NCBI RefSeq assembly: GCF_014633365.1
Contig: NC_068340.1
Location: 15,913,879-15,977,878, forward strand
Source of the DNA: Diospyros lotus
Taxonomy: Eukaryota > Streptophyta > Magnoliopsida > Ericales > Ebenaceae
DNA length: 64,000 nucleotides
Reading direction: 5' to 3'
This document shows, piece after piece, positions 1 to 11,900 of this stretch (positions are counted from its first letter, which is position 1; every line of letters starts with the position of its first letter). Under the pieces are notes generated by a model. It searched no databases. It saw only the letters and a list, made by a program, of their open reading frames with translations, and was not told the DNA's origin. The position numbers and the translations under genes are program-made.

Positions 1-7
1 GGGTAAA

Positions 8-2520
8 TGTAATGACCCGCTCCCACTTACGGGCGCCACCGGTAAATAATTGACCAGATTACTCACCTAACGAATCACAACTGAAGGGTTGGACTATGTT
101 TCAACAGAAAACACCCTAGGTGGGAACTAGGCTTCGTCTTTCCCTTCGCTCCACTTAGGAATCGGTCCCAACTTAAACAAGAAAACACAGCGGACCGAGA
201 CTCGAAACCCAAGTGAGCTTCACCTCTCTTTAGCTCGCCTCATAGCCAGCCAAATGTGACCCAGGCACAAAGCTAGCATCACAAACACTTCGCTGAGTAA
301 TGGGGATTTATGAGAACATACCTCGCTGATCTTTACTCGGTCCGAACTTGGCTTCAACAACTAAAGCCACATATACAACACGCAGACTCACAATCATCTA
401 TCACACCATTATGATTAGAACAACTAGATACCTCTAGTGCTCAATATCGTTTACATTCAATTACATAAATACATATATGAAAATACCCAACAACACATCT
501 CAAGCAACAATGCTAATTGCCACCACAACCTCCCCGCACCATCCTTGCTTATATCTGGACTCGCATCATCTACACATGAGGTGAAACCTCATGAGTCATA
601 AAGACTCAGTAAGGGTGCAATGCATGTAAATATGAATATAACTATGTTTATGTATGCCAAATGAATGCAAATGAGGCTAGGCCCATTCATCCTCATAACC
701 CACCAAGGTTTGAGGCATCAATATATAAGCCCCCACAACACTAGTCCTCCATATGGCCATAGGTCCACTAGATCTCACATCACGGAAGTGTTAACCACTC
801 ATGAAAATGCAACACAAAAACATTATCAAACATATTTACCAAGTTGCAAGGCCACCTCCACATGGGGCCATCCTTTACTTGGCTCGAAGTCTCATCATTG
901 CCTTAGCATGAACTCTAACCCGAACTCTGAGCTCTTCTAGGATCACCGCCTCCTCGGTCGAACCTAGATGCAACCACACAAACCCTAACTCCATTAACAT
1001 CGGACATTAAACCAATGCCTTTAACTACGCCGTATACCGCAAAACCACCCGACAACAACTCAACAAAAACAACCCCAATCATGGCATAAACCAACCAACT
1101 ATTCACATTTCATTATCTCCCATAATGAATATAACTAGAAAATAATTAAATTAATTTGCCTCAATTAATCTAAGAGAGAAAATCGGTCAGACGCCTACAC
1201 CTGCGTTGCCTTTTTCACTGCCATCAGGCACCCAAAACTCTGATGTCAAACCTCTAGCACGCTTCTCGAGTCCAAAAATAATTTCTAAACTTTTCTCCCA
1301 TTTTTCTGGAATTCTCTAGCATTTTTTCTCCATTTTCCCCTTATTTTCCAGAATTTCTTTTATTTTTGTTTTTATTTTTCTTTTATTTTTTTTCTTTCTT
1401 CCTCATTTCTTCTTCACCTCTTGCGCGCCCCTGTTCTTCTTCTCCATGTGACCAGCACCTATGCGTAGCCATTGCTTCCAGCCACCGCTGCTTTGCCTCC
1501 ACCGACTGACGTCGCTACGCGTGCCGCCTCTGCCGGTCGCCACCATCACGAGTACCAATGGCCGTGGCTATTGCTCCTAGCTCCGCCCGCTGCTGTCGCA
1601 GCCGCTATGGCTGCCAACGCCTCACAGCTCATCACGACCACTACCGGTCGCTTCCCACGCCGCTGCTGCTCCAATCAGCCTCCATAGCCGGCCAAGCTTG
1701 CTGCTTAACGCCGCTGCCGCTGGTTGCAAGTCGCTGGTCGGCCATTTGCTGGCCACCATCTCCCTCACTCGATCTCCCTCTCTCTCGATCACACGCCTAG
1801 CCCCGAGCTCCCTTTCACGATCTCTCACTCTCCTCTGCTCTCTCTCTGTTCGCTCCCCCTCTCTCTCGCTCTCTGTGTCTAATTTCAAAGAAGAAGGCAC
1901 TGTTTAAAGCTTAGCCTTCAAGCCAATCACACGCGCACACACAAAATATCTATGCATCTTCCTAAATTTACACATTTACCCCTCATTAATCTCATTAATT
2001 GCACTTGAGAATTTCATTTAATCACACTTGGACCCTCCAAGCTTTAAGTTAACGCATCAAAGCCACATAGATTATTGATTTTCCCAAAAATTAATAATCG
2101 ACACTTACTTAGGAATATCGATTTCGTCCATGCGCCTGCGCGGGACCTCTATTTGACCCGAAAATGCTTCAAGGTTGCCTTACTCGCAAAATCGGACCAC
2201 CCTTAGTGTCCCCTCAGCTTCCCGGAGGTCCCCTACAACCATTCGGTACTGACACTCATTCGGGCTTATACATAATTTATTACAAAATTTATTCCTGATC
2301 GGACTGCTTCTAGCGTCATAAATCTCGCCTCGAGACACTCATCAATCTTTTGCCCTATTCCCTGGACATCCAACTCTTGGGGCACTCTCTACTGTCAATT
2401 CGATAATTTTATTAATTAATTACTCGAAACCGATTCTTGGGCTTCTCGGACCCCCCCGAGATCCTTTCAAAATAATCAAAAATTATTTATTTTGAATACC
2501 ATGTAATACCGGGTATTACA
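8..2520 (-). mobile_element. Solo LTR of a Ty3/Gypsy-type element (2.5 kb)
   Basis: The segment starts TGTAATGACCC and ends GGGTATTACA. It is flanked by the perfect 5-bp duplication GTAAA at 3-7 and 2521-2525, which identifies an LTR-type insertion. No internal gag-pol is present, so it is a solo LTR. Near 2312-2340 the reverse complement contains CGAGGCGAGATTTATGACGC, which also occurs at 37212-37232 on the plus strand in the LTR at 37056-39230; this one is therefore antisense to that related element. TGTAAYACCC...GGGTRTTACA termini are common in plant chromovirus LTRs (known for the group; lineage not verified). The GC-rich Ala/Pro and Ser/Arg reading frames at 1472-1907 lie inside the LTR and are not considered genes. 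Confidence 0.85.
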
Positions 2521-2566
2521 GTAAAAGAAACATAGGTTAAAGTAATACCCTAGGAAAATCACCTTC

Positions 2567-2766
2567 CTAAGCAGATCTGATAGCCTCTTCTATAAAATCA
2601 AAGTACGTAAAGTCAATATTGACCAAAGCATCAATCGCTTTCATCTCTTTAGGGGTTGTAGGATTTGCTGGAGTAAGAGAATCCAAGTTTGGCTCTGGCA
2701 CATATGGGCTCCATGAACTTGCAGGATTAGGTAAATGAAGGGAAACTCTAACTCTTGGTGTATTAA
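2567..2766 (-). pseudogene. Retroelement gag-like protein, 3' fragment
   Basis: On the minus strand an open frame enters from the LTR boundary at 2766 and ends with a stop at 2567-2569. It reads as an acidic, Pro-rich tail (for example the stretch PYVPEPNLDSL). Its upstream continuation was displaced by the LTR insertion at 2767-4967, and minus-strand sequence beyond 4972 is also partly open. I do not recognise a named domain. I infer it is the C-terminal end of a decayed plant retroelement protein whose coiled-coil part lies at 5388-5579. Confidence is low because the frame is short. Confidence 0.3.
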
Positions 2767-4967
2767 TGTAAGGGTTTTATTGTTTTTAAAACTTTTTCAA
2801 AAACAAAAATAAGAACACAACTAAAATAATTTCAAGACCACCTTGCAAGACTTGGTTTCCCATAACCATATGCAAAACAAAATTAAACCATGCCATAGTG
2901 GATTTAACATATATACCTCACGGTGGTTTGTAGTCGGGTGTAGAGGTTGAAATCTTCTCCAAGATGGCAATGGTTGCACACCAACAGCTTCTAAACAAAT
3001 AATTGGTTAGACTGAACCGTCCCTCGAAAGCACAAGGGACCTAGTTAGTCCAAGCTCCAAGTAGGGAATGAATTCTACAACTTAGCTTATGTGCTAGCCA
3101 AGTTAAGTGTAGGAGATGAAAGCTAAATAGATTCCAAAAAACTAATGCTCTCTATTAGGTTAGATTTGCTACACTAGCAACAATGGAATCAAGAGAAAAA
3201 TGGGAATAATGATTAAGAGAATTCCAACTACAATGAGAAGGATAAGAGCTTATGGCCAAATGATTTCTCACACTTCCATTTCTCTCTATGATCACTTATT
3301 TATAAGAGGAGGATAGCCATATTATTTTCAATATAATATATCACATATATTATCTATAATAAAAGTGCATTTTTCTTTTCAATATAATATATCATATATA
3401 TTATTTGAAGTGATCTTTCTATTTTAATAAAATATATTATATATTATATATAATGGAAGTACATTATTTCTTTTCAATAATATATCATATATATATTATT
3501 TGAAGTGCTCTTCCCATTTCAATAAAATATATTATATATTAAATATAATGGAAGTGCATATTTTCTTTTCAATAATATATCATATATATTACATAGAATG
3601 GAAATTCTCTTTTCATATCTATATAATATATTATATAGATGATATAGACAATGGAAATCATCTATATAATATATATGATATATTATATAGATAATGGAAA
3701 TTCTCTTTTAATTTTCATATATTAATTCTCTCAATATAATATAATATATGTATAACTATTATACATAAAATATTATATAAGAATTAATTATCCAATGAGA
3801 ACCATTCTCGTTATTAATATCCCGGTAAAAATGATTAACTGTTAATGAAGATTATAACTTTCATCACTTAATTAACCACTATACTTGGATATGCGTGTGA
3901 CCTTCTAGGTTCACCACTAAGTAGCAATCAAGACACGTCAAACTCTTTGACGCCAATCAAACACTTTGATCTACAATGAAGATCTCTCCATTTTCCCTAT
4001 GTAACTTGAAAGACCCTGAGTGACAACTAGCATTATGTCAAGGTGATCCTACCAGTAACGAAGTCATATTTCTTGAGAACCTATTTGGGCTTTCGATTCC
4101 CGTGTACTATAATCCTTCCATCGATTAACATCCCAATCGAGTGAGAGTCATGGATTGATCAAACTCACTAACTCGATAGCTATGCTTAGATCTAATGTGG
4201 TGTGATTAAGATGACACATCGAAACACCTTTTGACATTAGAAACACCTTTTCAATCATGTGTACCCTGGCTATGGATTTATACAATCACAACCACTACTG
4301 ATCGCATAGGATGTTCATCTCATGCCGGAGGTTGACAGATCCCATTAGCAATCATCTGTCTCCATACGTCATTGCATAGGAACCACATAGTGCATCTCCC
4401 ACCCAATAACTGAATGGTACTTAGCAATGGAAAATTCCTGACACCAACATACAAAACAACTGTGTTGCTTCTGGTTTAAGGACTAGTAACACGATTGAAG
4501 CCTGTGATAGATCATAGATCCTTCGAGCCATGTGATCTATCACTTGCGTCACATTCAGTAAGCGTTCCACTAACACCTACCCACATGTATACTATATCCA
4601 TCTCATGGATTATAGCATGCGACTCGCCATCCTTTATCATTAGCATCTTATACTAATCAAAGGTAGTATCTATGTGCCAGTTCGTACTCGACTAATCATA
4701 GTCCTCATCTGAAAAGTCTAAGGACTAGGAATAACCATTAAGACATCTTTATTACAAAGGTCAATTGTCACATATTCTTAACATTTAAGAATAAGACATT
4801 CAACAAGAAATCTAAGGACTCATTCATATTAATGATTGGAGAGTTATAAATGAAGATATGGCCTTAAATATGAAAACATATTTTATTACATATTGCAAGG
4901 ATTACATCATTAGTCCCTTAAATATAAATGTCAGATGCCATCTAAATCTAGCATTAGGGCACTAACA
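2767..4967 (-). mobile_element. Solo LTR or LARD-type element (2.2 kb) with AT-rich core
   Basis: The element begins TGTAAGGG and ends GGGCACTAACA on the plus strand, flanked by TTAA (2763-2766 and 4968-4971; TTAAT if read as 5 bp with one terminal base shifted). It has no coding capacity. On the minus strand it starts TGTTAGTGCCCTAATGC and has an AT-rich core. The overall look matches long non-coding LTRs of plant large retrotransposon derivatives; this is recognition by style, not a search. Sequence on either side is minus-strand retroelement debris, so this is a nested insertion. Confidence 0.6.
3315..3800. repeat. AT-rich tandem repeat block inside the 2.2-kb LTR
   Basis: Several imperfect copies of a unit of roughly 90 bp are visible. 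Each contains a TTTTCAATA core, a palindromic ATATATCATATATATTA stretch and AATGGAAGT or GGAAATTC. Unit boundaries are degenerate. The small reading frame at 3500-3694 is an artefact of these repeats. Confidence 0.65.
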
Positions 4968-4971
4968 TTAA

Positions 4972-6033
4972 CAGTAAATCCCCCATTGTAGTGTCTAGGT
5001 AATCCTTTAACACATCCAAGTCTAGATCCCCATACTCTTACCAATCGTGGACACCTTTTTTAACCGTTTTAGCTAAAAAGATAAGATCCAAATAGTCATC
5101 CCCCAAGTGCGTTCTCTTTAGATACCCCTAAGTTAAGTAGAATCCATATTTTATAAAGCTCGTGGCGTACCTCTTCTTTTCCTCAAAACACGCCAGAGAG
5201 AGCCGATATTCCTTTATCGCTGTAGCTCAGGTGGCATCAGTGTTTGTCTCCTCGAATTGGCGAGCGATCTCCTTGGCTTGTCTCTTCGCCTCTTGGAGTT
5301 GAGTGTATAGATCATTCCTCTTCTCTAGGGTACACTAATGTTCCGCTATCACCAAGGTATTGGTTGCCTCGACTCCCCGCTGTTCTCTCAATCACCCTCA
5401 AGCCACTCAACCTCATTCTTTAGGGAATCTATTTCTCCCTTTAATCTCCTAACATCCTGCTCAAGTCTGTGGGTTCGGTCCTTGTAATCTTCAAGGTCCC
5501 TAACCTTATGCTCCAAATCCCTGTGCCTATCTTTGAGGCGCAAACAATCCTGGATGAATTTATCCTTGTTTGCCCCCACTTTGGCTAAGTCAACCCAAGC
5601 ATTTGTCGTTAGCTGTGAAACCTCTCTAACTCAGCTTGTATCTCAGCTTCCTTCTCTGTCACCTTAACAGCCCTGGAAGCTTCCAAAGAAGACTGCGTTC
5701 TCGAGCTTAATGGTGATGGCAATGTTGGTATTTCTTAAGTCTTATAGACTATGGTCTCAAGGAGGTTTGGTCAAAAAGGTTTAGCCTAAAAGATCTCCAA
5801 AAAATGTTTGTTTTCCTTGGAATAGGCATGTAGTTATAGACACTTGGTGGGGACCATAGACGAAAGTCTATCAACTCTCTGGGGAAGATGCACCGGGTGA
5901 GGCTGGAGGGCTTGGAGGTATCTTCGAGGTAAAAATGCCCCGATAAGTATCCTTCGAGTGGGTCCGAAGACTCTTCAGGGCCATTAGGTGAGTTGGGCCC
6001 AGAAGACTCCGGGTAAGTCTTCGAGCTAAGCAT
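4972..6033 (-). pseudogene. Decayed retroelement protein with coiled coil (minus strand)
   Basis: The clearest part is 5388-5579, a 63-residue open stretch of charged heptads (Arg, Asp, Lys, Glu and Leu rich, for example LEHKVRDLEDYKDRTHRLEQ) that reads as a coiled coil. A second open stretch at 5749-6033 has no recognisable domain. Plant gypsy-type gag-like proteins of the Transposase_28 kind often have such coiled coils after the conserved domain (family knowledge), and a piece of that domain occurs nearby on the opposite strand (6529-6981). I infer one or two rearranged copies of such an element. Stops and frame changes show it is not functional. Confidence 0.4.
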
Positions 6034-6528
6034 GATGAGGCTTGATCACCCTAGAGACTTTTCGGAGGACTCTTATCTAGGAGACTTCTCGGGGTCATCT
6101 AGGTTTATGCAAAATACTTATCTGATTTTGGGATTTTTAGATTTTCTTAGGATATCCCACAACAATAGTTCCCCACTCTTGCCTTTGGCTGCAAGGCAAA
6201 GAGAAAAGTATAATATGAGTGCCCAATATTCGAGAACTAGGATACAGGCTAACCTAAATAGATGTTGGATATGAGTCACCGGGGGACTTTTGGTGACTTT
6301 TGGGCTTTTGAAGACTTGGACTATAAATAAGCGGTGGTCTTAGATGGGTTAACTGTACGCCTTTCTCCTTAAGAGTTAGAGTCATTTAGAGCACCCGGAG
6401 AGTCTTTTGATTCTCCCAGAGACATACGTTGCTTCTAGCCCCGAAGACTCTTAGTCTTCGGAAGACTTATGCTCTCAAAGACTACTTCATTCCAACCAAA
6501 AATTATACACTTTGAGGTAAAGACCCAA

Positions 6529-6981
6529 ATGGCTTCTTCCCAACCTCCTACTGAAATTACCATTTCTCCATGGATGCAACCCTCGGTCCTAAAAGGTGAG
6601 ATAGTTGATGGCTTTGCATAATCTTTTTGCATTCCACAATCATGGAAACTAAAGGGTCCTAAGGTAATAGAATATACGACCATTGTTGAGGGAGGTGGGA
6701 TAGCAATTCATTTGGACAACTTAAGAGCGGGGCTTAGGTTTCCATTGCACTCGTTTGGGATGCAATTTTTAGAGGATGAGATGTTGGTGTCGACCCAACT
6801 ACATCCAAATGGCTGGGCTGTGTTGACAGAATTTTTTACCCTGTGTAAGGAGTGCAGAGTAGAACCCACTACCTCCCTATTGCACTGCTTTTATTACGTC
6901 CAGACCACGAGAGTGAAGAAAGAGTTTGTGACGCTCCAAAAAATGCCTATCAAGGTTAGGTTGTTTAGGGGTGGACCTTAA
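6529..6981 (+). pseudogene. Plant gypsy-type gag-like (Transposase_28-like) fragment
   Basis: An ATG at 6529 opens a frame that carries a stop at 6619-6621 and continues in the same frame to 6981. The segment around 6700-6900 has the pattern of the plant putative gypsy-type transposon domain: a conserved FPLHSFGMQFLEDE stretch, then LHPNGWAVLTEFF and a Cys/Leu-rich helix. The domain is truncated at the C-terminal side. The premature stop and the opposite orientation of the coiled-coil fragment at 5388-5579 point to a broken, rearranged element. Confidence 0.5.
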
Positions 6982-8238
6982 AAGTTGGATGATTTTGAGA
7001 CTAAGTGGTTAGTAGTTTAGTCGCCCCCAAGACTATTGGAGGTCATCACGATCATGGCATATCGAAGAAATAAGGAGCGTAAGGCATAAGTGGCTGGATG
7101 TAAATTCACTGGTGAATGAACATTAGGAAGATATCAATAAACTAGCTCAAGGGGGTTCAGTGGTCTTAGCCAACGAGAGTTTTTCCCTAGTGTGAGTTAA
7201 GCTAGATTCCTTAGTTTGTTACTGAGTTACTGCAAGATAAACAAAGGCACACATATAGACATATATAATACACGCCTGCTACAACTACTCTATCTTTTTT
7301 TATACAAATCTATTTTGTTTAAGTGGTTCGATACATGCATCTACATTTACGTATTACAATGAGTTAGCTTTCAGTTAGTATGGTCTTCACACGAGTGCTT
7401 TGCTTGTAGGCTAGTGCCTTCTGGCTAGCAATTTGGAGTATTTTGTGTCGAACTCTTCAAGTATGGTGTTTCTGAAGTGATCAACATAATGCTGCTAGTG
7501 GCTCCAACAGTTCTTTGCCTTTTGAAGCATTTATGGCAAAGGCATATGAGAAACTATCGTCGTCGCTGATTGCTTAGTCTCGCCTACGTAGGGCTTGAAA
7601 GGATTGGTGTTGAACGTCAAATATTTTTTGGCAAATGAGGCAGATGCAGTGACTGAGAGACAAGAATAGTTGTAGAATAAGCTATTGCAAAGAGTATTGA
7701 TAATTAATCTCCTCTTGTCTGCACCTTGCACAGCTCACTAACTCCTGCTTCATCTATTTATGAACTAGTAGGCACCTCTTTGCTTCAGAGTATGCTCAGT
7801 CATGGATAGAGCATACTTGAGAAAATTGACAAGCCCGAGGCACTGTCCCTTTGATTCATAAAACCCTCTTGCAGACATACCTCCAAGGGGACTTTACCCA
7901 AGGAGGAGATTGCTTTAATTCCAAACTTTGAGGTAGTGCTCTTCCGTGGGAATCAGTAACGCTTGGGGAAATGGCCTTTATCCTCAAGTTTAAGCTTAGG
8001 AAGTGACAACCCCCTAAGCTTGGTCTTTAGAGAGTACAATAGGTGGCACATTCCCCTGACCTTCCCACTTTCCTTAACTAGTTCTTTATTTCGAAGAACA
8101 GTCATGACACAAGGTGGGGAGGAACGTTTTTTCCCCTAAAGGCCGACATAATAGTAGGGGCAAACCCTTGGAAGACTCATAATAGTAGGAGAAAGGCCTC
8201 GTGAAAGCTCCCTAGTGATTCACAGAAGGATTTGGAGA
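6982..8238. other. No gene recognised; probable retroelement debris
   Basis: Short open frames on both strands (for example 7531-7731 minus) show no family motif. The stretch lies between the gag-like fragment at 6529-6981 and the Gypsy-type primer-binding site at 8362-8379, so it is most simply decayed internal sequence of that element. I see no RNA gene or clear repeat. Confidence 0.4.
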
Positions 8239-8640
8239 CTAAGCCACGGGAAGGCGCTGCATGTCTAGGCATGAATATTGCTGAGGATTGCTAAACTGGA
8301 GCGACATGCTTGCTTGAGCAGTCTTCATAAATTTTCTTGAGGTGAATGACATTTCATCCATTTCCCACAGACAACGCCAAATTGTTATTGTCAAACTATA
8401 ACAATTAAATTTATTTGTCTTGGAAACAACCAAAGTAGAGTACATACGAGAAAGCGAGGATCGAATACCACTGGAAGAGACGAGTAACAGGAGTCCTAAC
8501 CAGTTGATTGGGAGAGCTGAGGGGTGAAGCATCATAGGAACAATAGGGTCTGCAAAATAGAAAACAATCAGGGGGCCCATGAGAATTGAGTTTACCTCGT
8601 TTTTTAGTTTTGAGTTTTTAATACAAATAAAATTCACATT
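8239..8640 (-). mobile_element. 5' end of a minus-strand Ty3/Gypsy-type element: LTR edge, PBS, leader
   Basis: On the minus strand TGGCGTTGTCTGTGGGAA at 8379-8362 closely resembles the TGGCGCCGTCTGTGGGAA primer-binding site of many plant Ty3/Gypsy elements. It follows a ...CAATAACA end that would be the LTR terminus at 8383. A short open frame starts at 8361 immediately after the PBS and stops after 40 codons (8239). The 132-residue frame at 8239-8637 spans LTR, PBS and leader and is not a gene. The far boundary of the LTR could not be placed; no second LTR is in view. Confidence 0.5.
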
Positions 8641-9340
8641 AGGTTCAAGTAAAGTTGAGAATGTCGTAATAAAAAAAATAAAAATTAAAGAGTGAATATA
8701 TACATTGACCTATATTTTATATGTATTTATGTTTATATATATGTTTGTTTGCATACAAATAGGTATATGTATTTTTGTGTTATGTATAACTAAATACAAG
8801 CATGCATATATTTATATGCTCATATACAATTGTTGTAAAAAATAACAAAAAGTTAAAAAAATGGATTTGGATCTAGTGTAGATCCAAGATCCAATTCAAT
8901 TATAAATGAATGAATACTGGATCACATTCATCTATCGAGAGGCCTATCCACATGGAAACCCATCCTCAAAGAGCTATGTGGATTTTTAGATTATTTTTTA
9001 TTTATAGTTAGATTTAAAATTAATTAACTTAATTAACATTGTTCTTGACAGAGAGTGCTTGAAGAAAAAAAAACCATAAAAATTTTTAAAAATATTTCTA
9101 AACTATCCAAAATCTAAAGGCAAATAATCAAAACCACAACATTTGATTTGAATTTATTTTATATATTTTAAAAATATATTAAAATGTGATTTGAATATTT
9201 TATTTATATTTAAATAAAAATAAAAAATAATATAATAATATTATATTATTTATATCTAATAACATAATATTTGTCCAAGAATGACAGAGGAGGAGTGACC
9301 GCACCGGTTTCATGCCAGTATTGGATAATCTCATGCGATT
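8641..9340. other. AT-rich intergenic sequence upstream of the host gene
   Basis: This stretch is very AT-rich with simple A and T runs, and has no supported reading frame or RNA gene. It may include the rest of the minus-strand LTR that begins at 8383 and distal promoter sequence of the gene starting at 9910. Confidence 0.4.
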
Positions 9341-9349
9341 AAGAGAATA

Positions 9350-9909
9350 AATCTCTCTCTCTCTCTCTATATATATATAAATGGAAAATGGAAATGATCT
9401 TGATCGCCCTCCTCCTCTGCTCTCGTAACTGTATGTCTCTCTCGCCTTTCAGATTTCTTCTCTGAACTCTGTAAAACAGATATAGAGGGGAGAAGGAAAA
9501 AAAAAAAATTAGAAAAACGAATGACTTCTTCAGATTTATCCGGTAATATTTAGCTGTACTTGAATTTGTGCTTCAGAAATCAGATTAGGTACAGTGTATA
9601 GTTTTCATCTCCAATTTTTGTATATATATATATAGATATATGTATACACGCTTGGATTGCTCTCAAGATAGCTGTACAGACGGTCTCAATTAGAGTTTTC
9701 ATCTTTTTTCGGGGGGTGTGTCTTTGTTGGGTATTTTTTTTCTTCATCAGCTCATGTCTGAAACTGTAGGTTCACTTCTGGAACTGTGGTCAGGAGATTA
9801 ACGAGCTCTGATTTTGTGAGCTTGAGGTTGAATTTTGATTGAACGAATTTCTTGTGATTCTATTGAGAAGTTATATAATTAAGAGTGGTTAGAAGTGGGT
9901 AATTTAGGG
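9350..9909 (+). promoter_or_regulatory. Promoter and 5' leader of the EF-hand carrier gene
   Basis: A CT-dinucleotide run (about 9352-9368) passes directly into a TATATATATATAA box at 9368-9380, a typical plant core promoter arrangement. A CT-rich leader follows, placing transcription start near 9400-9420 (inferred). Two short upstream ORFs precede the main ATG: 9521-9553 (10 codons plus stop) and 9754-9801 (15 codons plus stop). A GTAATATT at 9543 and a pyrimidine-rich TTTCTTCATCAG ending at 9750 could define a 5'-UTR intron that would remove or alter them. This is sequence inference without transcript data. Confidence 0.55.
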
Positions 9910-11074
9910 ATGGTTTCTGGGAATGACCCTGTGGAGCCCTTCTTTAATTCAATTAAACTTGTTAAGGATGCCCTTTTGCCGCTTGAATCTGGAATAAGGA
10001 AGGCAGCCAAAGAGATTGAGTTTTGTTGGCCTGGACGGGAGAATGGGACTGATAATAATAGCCTTGAAGTGTTTGCAAAACAGTCCACTTGCAGCGGTGC
10101 CGAGAATGGGAGTAAGGTTCAGATGTGTTCTGTGGAGAAAAAGAGTTATCACACTGTCGCTAGTGATGAGAAAAAAAAGGGTTTCGGTTTCCTGACAAGG
10201 GTTTCTATTAAGGCTCCCTTGGGAATTTTTTCACCAAATTGTGGAAGTAATGGGCAAAAGATTGACACACCCAACAGAGGGTTGAAAGAGGATGTTGGCA
10301 ATGCAGATGGAACTTGCCCCAGTTGCTTGGAATTTGCAGTCTCATGGTTGTTGCTGTTTAATGGCTTTGTTCAGGCTTTTCCGAGTCCTTTCAGAGCTAG
10401 TAAAAAGCGGCTTCACGCAATTGGTGAAGAGGTCAAAGTTTTTTCTTGTTCATGTCCATACATGGCTGAACAGAGTATTTCATGTGAAGTAAAGCAGAAG
10501 GAATCAAAGGGGCAGCTTGTTGCTACATTACAGACTGAGGATTTAAAACATAAAAGACATAATTTGTCAATTCATTACTTTATTGGATTTGTGTTTGACC
10601 AATTGGCTCAAAATCTTCAGAAATTTGATTCGGGTAATAGGGAAAGTGAGTCTGGAAACAATGATCCATCTCCTTCTCCCCATTCTATCGATCAGGGCAA
10701 TCATTTGAGGATACTCATGAGTGTTTTGGCAGGTCAAAAGGCTGATGTGAATGAATTTCTGGTAAATTTGAGGTTTGCCAAAGTGGGAGGTGTTCCATCA
10801 AATATGGTGGGAGTTACTCCTGTCAAAGAAGAGAGTGACGATAGTGTTAGTGCTAGTGAGAGAGAAGAAACTGGTAGTTCTCCTCAGAACCTGGCCAGTG
10901 GATTACTTAGTATTCCTTTGTCAAATATTGAGCGATTAAGATCCACACTATCAACTGTTTCATTGACAGAACTGATTGAACTTGTGCCGCAGTTAGGGCG
11001 ATCTTCAACAGAGTATCCTGACAAGAAGAAGCTATTCTCTGTTCAGGATTTCTTCAGATACACAGAATCAGAAG
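9910..11074 (+). CDS. SAMTL: EF-hand/mitochondrial carrier family protein (SAM-transporter-like), exon 1
   Basis: The start is the ATG at 9910; an in-frame GTG upstream at 9895 is not a plausible start. The exon encodes residues 1-388 plus the first base of codon 389 and ends at the donor GAAG|GTATGC. The N-terminal half is a plant-specific region with a hydrophobic stretch around residues 140-160 (EFAVSWLLLFNGFVQAF). The conserved end contains SPQNLASGLLSIPLSNIERL and a QDFFRYTESEG motif that leads into the EF-hand in exon 2. The order matches Arabidopsis At2g35800, a roughly 820-residue organellar carrier-family protein (recalled). The family moves small metabolites across organelle inner membranes; At2g35800 is named S-adenosylmethionine transporter-like, but its substrate is uncertain. 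No stop or frameshift is seen. Confidence 0.88.
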
Positions 11075-11100
11075 GTATGCCTTTGAACTAGATTTATAAC

Positions 11101-11895
11101 TGTTGATATATGATTCAAAATATATTGATACGTTATATGTGTTATTTGATTAATTCATGTAAGTGACATATGGTATATGGTATTATATTTTATGCTAAAT
11201 AAAATTGACAAATATATAGTTCATGTGCATTTCATTTGCATTGCGTTTGGGTTTAATGTGGCTTATACATATATGTATAATGACCGGTTATATATGGGCC
11301 ATTGATCATCACCTTAGAAACCCTTGATCCAAGGGCTGCCAGCTATTCTCACCTTTGTATATAAGCCCCCCTTGGCATTTCGATCGTCACTTTTACACAC
11401 ACTGTTTTTCGCACACCCAAACAGATCTGAGAACAGAGAACCCTAGAAGCAAGAACTGAAGAACTCAATGATCGGAAATACAAACAACGTGAGGTAAATC
11501 CAATGTTTACTCTCTGTAAGTGTGTATCACCTGTTTATTTGATTGGTAGGTGAGAGATTGGTGAGTTTGAGAGTGCTGGGAATAGCTCCGTGTTTTGTGA
11601 GCTTTGTACTCTATTTTGATTCGTCTTCTTGATTTGGTAAGACGGTTTTGTTTCATCTTGTATATCTTTGTAATCATTGTTATATATTTCTAATGGATTG
11701 ACTAGGGTGAAGACCTACCGTGAATAGGATTCTTTCAAATCCGAACACATACATGCCTTGTCCATTTTCTGTTTTCGTTGAGTTGTGTGTGTGTGTTCGT
11801 ATTTTTCGTTTCTTCATTTTTGTTCGGATATTCGTGAATCTTGGTATTGCCGTAGGTTTTGGTTGTGCGTGTTTATTTCACAGGTATTCTTAACA
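11101..11895 (+). mobile_element. Solo LTR (795 bp) just inside intron 1
   Basis: The element runs TGTTGATATATG...TTCTTAACA and is bracketed by the perfect 5-bp duplication ATAAC (11096-11100 and 11896-11900). It begins 26 bp after the exon 1 splice donor. A TATATAAGCC box lies near 11357 with a plant-LTR-like leader after it (AACAGATCTGAGAACAGAG), so its promoter points in the same direction as the host gene. There is no internal coding region. I did not assign a lineage. Confidence 0.88.
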
Positions 11896-11900
11896 ATAAC

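Noticed and set aside
1472..1907. Overlapping GC-rich reading frames (Ala/Pro-rich and Ser/Arg/Leu-rich)
   Set aside because: They lie wholly inside the TSD-flanked LTR 8-2520, overlap on both strands and show low-complexity composition without a domain.
8239..8637. 132-codon minus-strand reading frame as a host gene
   Set aside because: It reads through an LTR end and a Gypsy-type primer-binding site, so it is retroelement leader sequence.
11075..11091. Exon 1 frame continuing to the stop at 11089-11091 as a complete 393-residue protein
   Set aside because: The GTATGC donor at 11075 and the exact frame match to exon 2 (EF-hand) show the extra residues are intron read-through.
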